Source: Zingiber officinale
Lineage: Eukaryota; Streptophyta; Magnoliopsida; Zingiberales; Zingiberaceae
Direction of reading: 5' to 3'
NCBI RefSeq assembly: GCF_018446385.1
Contig: NC_055986.1
Coordinates: 81,057,659 to 81,121,658 of the forward strand
DNA: 64,000 nt
Under the pieces are notes generated by a model, which saw only the letters and a list, made by a program, of their open reading frames with translations, was not told where the DNA came from and did no database searches. Shown here piece by piece: positions 57,139 through 64,000 of the stretch. Both the position numbers and the translations under genes were made by a program. How positions within the stretch are numbered: the first letter of the stretch is position 1; every line of letters starts with the position of its first letter.

Positions 57139-60100
57139 ATGACGTCGAATATGAACACCTTCTCTCTGCGATCTGTCCTTAAGAAGGACAAGCTCAACGG
57201 AGTAAATTTCCTGGACTAGTACAGGAACCTGAGAATCGTTCTCACCCAAGAACGTAAACTGTACGTTCTGGAGTAGCCCATTCCGGAGGCTCCTCCTACC
57301 ACTGCCACGTGAGCAGACCGTGATGCTTACAAGAAGCATCAAGATGACGCATTAGATGTGTCCTGTCTTATGCTCGCGACCATGAACTCTGAGCTTCAGA
57401 AGCAACATGAGTTGATGGGCGCTTACGATATGGTTGAACATCTTTGTCACCTATATCAAGGACAAGCAAGGCACTGGAAGAGGAACTCCAAAGAATACCT
57501 GGAAGATCTTAAGAAGAAGAGAAATAAAATTTCTACTTCAGGTATACATGTTATAGAAGTCAACCTCTCCATTTCTTCATCGTGGGTATTAGATACCGGA
57601 TGTGCTTCGCATATTTGTACTAATGTACAAGCGCTGAGAAATAGCAGGGCATTGACGAAGGGTGAGATAGACCTACGAATAGGCAATGAAGCACGGGTTG
57701 CTGCTATTGCTGTAGGAACTTACCATCTATCTCTGCCCTCTGGGCTTGTACTACAATTAGATGATTGTTGTTATGTGTCTGCTTTAACTAAGAACATTAT
57801 ATCTGTTTCTTGTTTGGACAAGAAAGATTTTTCGTTTATAATAAAGAACAAATGTTGTTCTGTCTATTTAAACGAAATGTTCTATTATAGCGCACCTCTG
57901 ATAAATGGACTCTATATTCTAGACATTGAGAGCCCTATCTATAACATAAATACCAAGAGGTTCAAGTCAAATGGCCTAAACCAAACCTATCTCTGGCACT
58001 GTCGCTTAGGTCATATAAATGACAAGCGCTTATCCCAGCTCCATAAGGATGGCTTGCTGGACTCATTTGATTTTGAATCATATGAGATATGCGAGTCATG
58101 CCTACGAGGCAAGATGACCAAGACTCCCTTTAGTGGGAACAGCGAAAGAGCGACTGATTTGTTAGGACTCATACATAGTGATGTATGTGGCCCTTTCAAT
58201 GTCGCTGCTAGAGGCGGTTATAGGTACTTCATCACATTTACTGATGACTTCAGTAGATATGGATACGTGTACTTGATGACACATAAGTCTGAATCCTTTG
58301 AAAAGTTCAAAGAATTCAAGAATGAAGTACAGAACCAACTTGGCAAGAGTATTAAGATACTTCAATCCGATCGAGGTGGAGAATACCTTAGCCATGAGTT
58401 CCGTGACTATCTAGCTGAGTGTGGGATTCTATCCCAACTCACTCCTCCTGGAACACCACAGTGGAATGGTGTATCCGAAAGGAGGAATCGTACCCTATTA
58501 GATATGGTACGATCGATGATGAGTCACACAGATCTTCCGACATACCTTTGGGGCTATGCTCTAGACACGGCAACTTTTATACTCAACCGAGTTCCATCAA
58601 AGGCCGTGATAAAGACACCATATAGGATATGGACTGGGAGAGATGCCTAGGTGTCTTTCATGAGGATTTGGGGTTGTGAGGCTTACGTTCGACGTCAAGT
58701 CTCAGACAAGTTAGGACCCAAATCCGACAAGTGCTACTTTATTGGATATCCCAAGGAAACTAAGGGATATTACTTCTACATTCCCAGTCAGTAGTTGTGG
58801 CAAGATCGGGTCTTTCTAGAAAGGGACTTTGTTTCTAGAAAGACTAGTGGGAGCATGCTCGATCTTGAAGAAGTTCAAGATGCGAACAATATGATGCCTC
58901 GATGGAAATTGAACTGGAACCACAAAGTGTTGTGGATGATGTTGTTCCACAAGGAGTTGAGGAACAACAACCGATTCAAGTAGACATACCTCTTGGCAGG
59001 TCTGATAGGATCGTCAGCCCGAGAGATACTCATTTCTCTTGTCGACCATGATGACGTTATGCTCATAGAGGATGAGCCTACCACCTATCGTGTGATGAGA
59101 CCAGATTCCGAGAAATGGCTAGAGGCCATGAGATCCGAGATGGAATCCATGTACACCAACCAAGTTTGGACTTTGGTTGATCCACCTGAAGGGGTAAAAC
59201 CCATAGGGTGCAAGTGGGTCTTTAAGAGATAGACTGACATGGATGGACTTATTTATAAGGGTCGCTTGGTAGCTAAAGGTTTCAAGCAGATTTATTGTAT
59301 TGACTATGATGAGACCTTTTCTCCAGTAGCGATGTTTAAGTCCATTCGGATCATGCTTGCTATTACAGCTTACCACGATTACGAGATCTGGCAGATGGAC
59401 GTCAAAACCGCGTTTCTGAATGGAAACCTACTCGAGGATGTGTACATGACACAACCTGAGGGTTTTGTAGATCCACAGCATACTAGCAGAGTATGCAAGC
59501 TGCATAGGTCCATTTATGGACTAAAGCAAGCTTCTCGGAGCTGGAATCTTCAATTTGATGATGCAATCAAACAGTTTGGTTTCATCAAAAACGAAGATGA
59601 ACCTTGTGTCTACAAGAAGGTTGTAGGGGATATAGTTGTGTTCCTCATATTGTATGTGGATGACATACTACTCATTGGGAAGGACATCCCTATGCTTCAA
59701 TCTGTCAAGACCTGGCTAGGGAGTTGCTTCTCAATGAAGGATTTAGGTGAGGCATCTCGTATTCTAGGGATACAGATCTATAGAGATAGATCTAAGAGAT
59801 TGCTTGGCCTAAGTCAGAGTACATACATTGACAAGGTACTCCTTCGGTTTGCCATGCAGAACTCCAAGAAGGGATTTCTGCCGATGTCACATGGCGTGAG
59901 TCTTTCAAAGACTCAAGGTCCCTCTTCTAGAGAGGAGAGAGACCGCATGGATCAGATCCCTTATGCCTCAGCCATAGGATCGATCATGTACGCCATGCTA
60001 TGTACTCGACCTGATGTCTCGTATGCTTTGAGCATGACGAGCAGATACCAGTCAGATCCAGGTGAAAGTCACAGGATAGCGGTCAAGAATATTCTTAAGT

Positions 60101-60601
60101 ACTGAAGAAGTACTAAAGAATATTTATTGATATATGGAGGCAATGATGAGCTACCTGTAAAGGGTTACAGTGATGCCAGCTTCCAGACCGATCAGGATGA
60201 TTATCGATCACAGTCAGGGTTCGTATTTTGCATTAATGGTGGTGCTGTGAGCTAGAAGAGTTCGAAGCAATACAACAGAAGCCGAGTACATTGCTGCATC
60301 AGAGGCAGCAAAGGAGGCAGTTTGGATCCGCAAGTTCATCACTGAACTTGGGGTGGTTCCTAGCATTGCTGACCCCATTGAGCTCTATTGTGACAACAAT
60401 GGAGCTATAGCACAGGCGAAGGAACCTCGCTCACACCAGCGGACCAAACACATACTACGGCGCTTCCATCTCATTCGAGAGATCATCGAGAGAGGAGATG
60501 TGAAGATTTGCAGAGTACCTACAGAGGCTAACATCGCATGGAGGAAGCATGATGGTCACACTAGGTCATTTGGGCTTAGAGCCTACACTGATTGGCACTA
60601 G
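57139..60601 (+). pseudogene. gag-pol polyprotein of element G with eight in-frame stops
   Basis: Start ATG 57139 (MTSNMNTFSLRSVLKKDKLN), final stop 60599. Domains: short gag (57139-57550, without an intact CCHC knuckle), aspartic protease (SSWVLDTGCASH near 57573), GAG-pre-integrase (LWHCRLGHINDKRL), integrase with the DDE residues in HSDVCGPF (near 58180), QSDRGGEYLS (near 58370) and NGVSERRNRTL (near 58467), RT (RLVAKGFKQIY ... LYVDDILLIGKD, catalytic YVDD at 59652-59663), and RNase H (ASEAAKEAVW ... ELYCDNNGAI ... KHILRRFHLIRE). Stops in the starting frame: 57217, 57274, 57310, 58648, 58792, 59230, 60103, 60253. A shifted stretch lies at about 58890-59020 and returns to frame; a further frameshift follows at about 60260-60300. 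Confidence 0.93.
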
Positions 60602-60605
60602 TGCT

Positions 60606-60615
60606 AGTGGGAGAT
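60606..60615 (+). other. Polypurine tract of element G
   Basis: AGTGGGAGAT immediately before the 3' LTR. Confidence 0.85.
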
Positions 60616-62447
60616 TGTTAGCTAGAGCCCTAGAGCCAATCATTTGATGATTGTATTTTGGACTTATTGTATCATATTCTATATAAATAAAAGACATTTT
60701 GATTTTGGTTATTATACTTACTTGTATTGGTGCCAAATAAACTAAGTATAATAATGTCCTTAAGTAGACGGTTCTCACCTATATCAATCGGTTAGTTGAA
60801 CCGATAGTGAGATGATATAGGGAACACTACTCTTAATCATTCCTAGTCGAGTATTAACATTCAGGGACAATGTTAATGCAATAAGACTAGCATGTAGGTC
60901 AACTTGATGACTTGATCTCACAAGTCATGGATATAGAGATATCAAGTTGACACATGGGTATACATTAGAGAATATATACTGAATGACCCGCCATGAGAAA
61001 GTATCATGGATCGTTATATGAGTGTCATATACTTTCTCATGTGGCTATTAGTATGACTACTAGTCCTTAGACCTGAAGTCACCATAGATCCCTACATAAG
61101 GAGTTATGTACTTTGGTTTCGTCAAACGTCACCCGTAATTGGGTGGACTATAAAGGCGATTACTGGGTATATAACAAATTATGCAGAGGGATGTGAGTGA
61201 TGTAGATGGGATCTATCCCTCCTATATGACGGGAGAGACATCGGTATTCTTGATAGAGTGAGACCACGAAGTGCATGCCCATGCCCAAATGAGTCAATAT
61301 AGGATATTGAGCTCATTTGATTTAGTGAGTCTAGTTGGAGTTCAAGATTTAGATTGGTCAGAGGATGACACGGTCTATGTCTCACATTGATCAATCTAGA
61401 TGTCTAGGATAAAAGGACACTTGTCATATTTTGTGAGGAGTCACAATTAGTAGTCACAAGGTGATGTCGGATCTCGACATTCTTGTAACTTGGGTAGTAA
61501 TGATGTGTTGCTAGATACCGCTCATTACTTATGCTCCTAAATGGGTTTAGGGCATTGCCAACGTTACAAGAACCTATAGGGTCACACACTAAGGACAATT
61601 AGATGGAGATTAGGTTCATATGATGAACCAAGAGGATTAGATTCATTTGATGAATCAAATTGGATTAAGAGTAATCCTAATTGGGCTAACTTGAGTTGGA
61701 CTCAAGTGGATTCATGTATTCAATCAGTCTAATTTAGATTATGACTCATTAAATCAACTTAATTTAATGAATTAGATTCATTATATTAAGTTGGCTTGAA
61801 TCAAATGGTTAGATTAGATCAACCATGGAAGAGATTTGGTCAAGTTTGACTTGACTTGAGAGAAAGATTAAAAGTCAAGTTTGACTTGACTTTATGCCAC
61901 CTCATTGGTGAGTTGGCATTGATGTGGACCAATGATGTTACTCCACATCATCATGGGTGCCACCTCATGGAAGTTACAAAGCCATTCTCTTTAATGGCTT
62001 CACATTAATTGCAATTAATGCAATTAATTTGGGGTTGCACATGGAGAAGTGGCCGGCCACATTTTTGAATGAAATGGATTCATTTTTCATTCAAGTGGTA
62101 TTATTGCATCTTCTTCCTCTCAAGCTCTCCCTCTCCTCCTTCCTTGGCCGAACCACATAGGTGCTAGCACACCTTGGTTTTTGGTCACCTCCACCTAGTG
62201 TGTTCGTGTGGATACGTGTAGAGAGTTGTCTACATTGACAACTTCGAGATCCGACGTACCGAGGATGAGCGGGATACGCAAAAAGGGCACGCAACAAGGG
62301 TAAAGATCTTCATCATGTAGATCTAGAAGTTTTGTAACTCGTACTCGTATGTTTTCAAATTTTTCTTCGCACGAGATCCGTTGGCTAGGGTGATTCGGGG
62401 TTTCCGCGTCGCGAAAAAGCGGTTTTCGCAGCCCGAAAAACCCAACA
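60616..62447 (+). repeat. 3' LTR of element G
   Basis: 1832 bp, colinear with the 5' LTR without indels. Differences include G/A at the 'gtccttgagtag/gtccttaagtag' position, a TT/CC pair at 'gacttgcc/gacccgcc', and several near the 3' end. Confidence 0.96.
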
Positions 62448-62452
62448 CTTAT

Positions 62453-63206
62453 AAGCACACTAAATTTAACTTGCTTGTGTATGAAAACACTTGAATGGTG
62501 TGAGATGCATAGGGTACTACCTAGACTTAAGAATGCTTATGTCTGTGCATCGACATAAGTCTGGGCGATAAATACCAATTTACATTAATCAAGTTAAGTT
62601 ATCCTGTCTTAGTCAAGTCTAACTGGATCATTGACTTAACTTGACTAATCAAGTGAAAGTTGTTGCCCTCTAGGTAAACAGCTAGTAGCTAATGGTTAGA
62701 CATTTGGCTAAGGAAATTAAGTATTTAGTTTTAATTTTTCTCATGCTTGGACTTTAGGATTTTTGGAAAAGAGAACCAATTTTTTCTTTAAAATTGACTT
62801 ACTCTTTTTGATTCTAAGTGAAAGTGGCCTTAGCTAAAGTTTTACAAGTTGTTAAGCTAAGTTTTTTTTTTTCAAATTTCACTAAGTAAGACTATTTTTT
62901 TTTCTCAAAAATTTTACACTAATTTTTTTTCTCAAAGTAACTTTTAATTAGCTAAAAACTTCTTTCCAAACTTAGTTCTTGAAATTTTTTTTAAGGAAAA
63001 GTTCTTTTCTTAAAAATCAGATTATTTTTTAAAGAACTAAGCGCCCTACTCAACTTTTGATAAAGTTTGTTTCATTCACTTAGCTAAAAAGTCTACAAGA
63101 AAAACTATTCTAAAAAGCTAAGTTTTATCAAAATATTTTAAGTTTTTGTTCAACCTTCTATTAAAATTCTTCTTAGTTTTAATTAACAGTTTTTGTGTAT
63201 TCTAAA
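62453..63206 (+). other. Non-coding 3' tail of element F
   Basis: Continues 53621-53764 once G is removed. It holds a TCAAGTTAAG/CTTAACTTGACTAATC-rich stretch (62600-62660) and a T-rich part with CTAAGTTTT words (62700-63180). The same CTAAGT vocabulary occurs in the 3' region of C (16500-16800). No frame seen. Confidence 0.6.
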
Positions 63207-64000
63207 TGTAAAATACCGGAAAAATGAGAAATAATGATAAGGGAATTTTTAGAAATTTTTCGGGAATTTTTCGGAGCTCGTATGGATGAGTTTACGGGGA
63301 TAAAAATGGGGTCCAGGAAATCCTGTTTAGGCTACCCCATTTAAGTGAGGAAATGTTGATTTTCATTTTTATTTTCCTTTTATTTTTCTTTATTTCTTTT
63401 TCCCCATTTTCCCTACCGTGCGGTTCCCTACTCCCTCGCCGATCTCTCTTCCTTCTTCTCGATCCTTCTCCTGTTCTCTCCCGATCCATCCGAGGATCTC
63501 CCTTCCCCTTCCCATTTTTTACTCCTGAGCCGATTTCCCTCCTCATCCCTAGCATCGGCCTCTTCATCTGCTCTTTCCCGAGCCGCATCTCGGCGCCGCC
63601 GCCATCTGAGGTGATCGGAGCATCGCCGATCCACTGTCGGCGCACCTGTGCCCTAGCACCCACCGTGATTTCTTCAGCCTGAGCGCCACTAGGGAGTCGC
63701 CTTCCAGAACAACGCCGGTGTGGCACTGTCTTCCCCGTGCCCTAGCACCGGTGTAGATCCATCAACTCTTCTTGAGCATGCCTTAATGTGGAATCCTTAA
63801 CCCTACCTCTCGTGCCCTAGTTCGTCAGTGCCGGAAGCCGAGGACCCTTGCAAGAGCTGAGGCCTCTTTCCGATCCAAGTTGCCATCTTTGGTCTGGCGA
63901 CGACAGTAGGCCATGATTTCTGTCGGCGGTTAGATCGGAGACATTGCCAGCAAAGATTGGCTGCTGATCCTTAGAGTGGAAGGGACCGTCGACACAGAAT
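63207..64000 (+). mobile_element. Start of another LTR (probably Gypsy), cut by the window edge
   Basis: Starts TGTAAAATACCGG with CTAAA just before it (possible target-site duplication, partner unseen). The sequence changes abruptly here, to a leader with CATTTAAGTGAGG (63338-63350, TATA-like) and a GC-rich CT tract followed by CGCCGATC/GCGCCGCCGCC sequence. Frames at 63353-63726 on both strands are low-complexity and not convincing genes. The Gypsy label rests on remembered LTR starts. Confidence 0.5.

Larger units (their letters stand above)
53770..62447 (+). mobile_element. Element G: full-length Ty1-copia retrotransposon, coding region broken
   Basis: Two LTRs of identical length (1832 bp: 53770-55601 and 60616-62447), ends TGTTAGCT ... 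CCCAACA, perfect target-site duplications CTTAT (53765-53769 and 62448-62452), primer-binding site 55603-55614 and polypurine tract 60606-60615. Only about 24 differences were found between the LTRs by eye (about 1.3 percent), mostly transitions, so insertion is recent. The gag-pol order protease, integrase, RT, RNase H is that of copia. It is inactive because of eight in-frame stops and frameshifts. Inserted into the 3' non-coding tail of F. Confidence 0.96.
47727..63206 (+). mobile_element. Element F: copia-type retrotransposon with pol largely deleted; 3' end not seen
   Basis: 5' LTR 47727-48856, PBS 48862-48873, gag 49117-52646, AT-rich filler, then the last 75 codons of RNase H (53396-53620) and a T-rich non-coding tail (53621-53769 and 62453-63206). 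It is interrupted by solo LTR D2 (49682-51541) and element G (53770-62447), and on the right by the LTR starting at 63207. The 3' LTR lies outside the window or is lost. Protease, integrase and RT are absent. Gag type (acidic tail, GSKNLDLILG, WVPKSNLTNQVG) is the same as in B and C and looks like the SIRE/Maximus copia group. Confidence 0.75.

Noticed and set aside
54558..62458. Identical small frames repeated 6.8 kb apart
   Set aside because: They are the same LTR sequence of element G in its two copies, not duplicated genes.
63353..63726. Frames of 109 and 144 codons near the window end
   Set aside because: CT-rich LTR leader. Both strands are open because of composition, and there are no recognisable domains.

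Overview
This window is plant nuclear DNA from an angiosperm, probably a monocot. A Zingiberales-like genome is a guess, not a demonstration. It holds one real host gene in a dense, deeply nested field of transposable elements. The gene is an intron-bearing CSLC (cellulose synthase-like C, xyloglucan backbone synthase family). The LTR elements are primed from initiator-Met tRNA (TGGTATCAGAGC-type sites). There are also hAT and PIF/Harbinger DNA transposons, a SINE piece and a LINE piece. No bacterial-type operon, CRISPR array, rRNA or tRNA gene was seen.

Layout. (i) 1-5486: LTRs and LTR fragments of two related families. (ii) 5487-25245: a Russian-doll nest. A minus-strand Ty1-copia element 'A' (5' LTR 22982-25245, protease near 21.5 kb, integrase and RT at 5.5-7.2 kb) is split by two minus-strand gag-only elements. 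'B' is 7206-15166 (TSD GATGC/GATAC) and is itself hit by solo LTR 'E' 11373-12391 (TSD TTAGG). 'C' is 15285-21348 (TSD GAAAC) and is hit by solo LTR 'D' 17657-19458. (iii) 25246-28981: decayed intergenic DNA with a foldback element. (iv) 28982-43740: CSLC on the minus strand, 5 exons, about 697 aa, with a 12.1 kb first intron carrying a hAT transposon (33952-37626, 8-bp TSD), a LINE tail and a SINE tail. (v) 44067-46144: a PIF/Harbinger derivative (TTA TSD) starting about 330 bp upstream of the CSLC ATG. (vi) 46145-47726: short intergenic DNA with a long hairpin. (vii) 47727 to at least 63206: plus-strand copia-type element 'F' with gag and only the last fragment of RNase H. It is split by solo LTR 'D2' 49682-51541 (TSD CAAGG) and by a complete but stop-ridden Ty1-copia element 'G' 53770-62447 (TSD CTTAT, two 1832-bp LTRs). 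(viii) 63207-64000: the start of another LTR, probably Gypsy.

How the parts relate. The target-site duplications fix the order of insertion, and the broken reading frames resume exactly across each inserted unit. B, C and F share one gag type. B and C have lost pol entirely, and F keeps only a 75-codon end of RNase H, so a pol-loss series is visible in one window. The most unusual signal is a shared promoter layout. At least eleven LTRs of several families carry a block of short inverted repeats, with a different palindrome in each family, and in ten of them it lies directly upstream of the LTR TATA box. The copia elements A and G show no such block. No complete autonomous element is visible.
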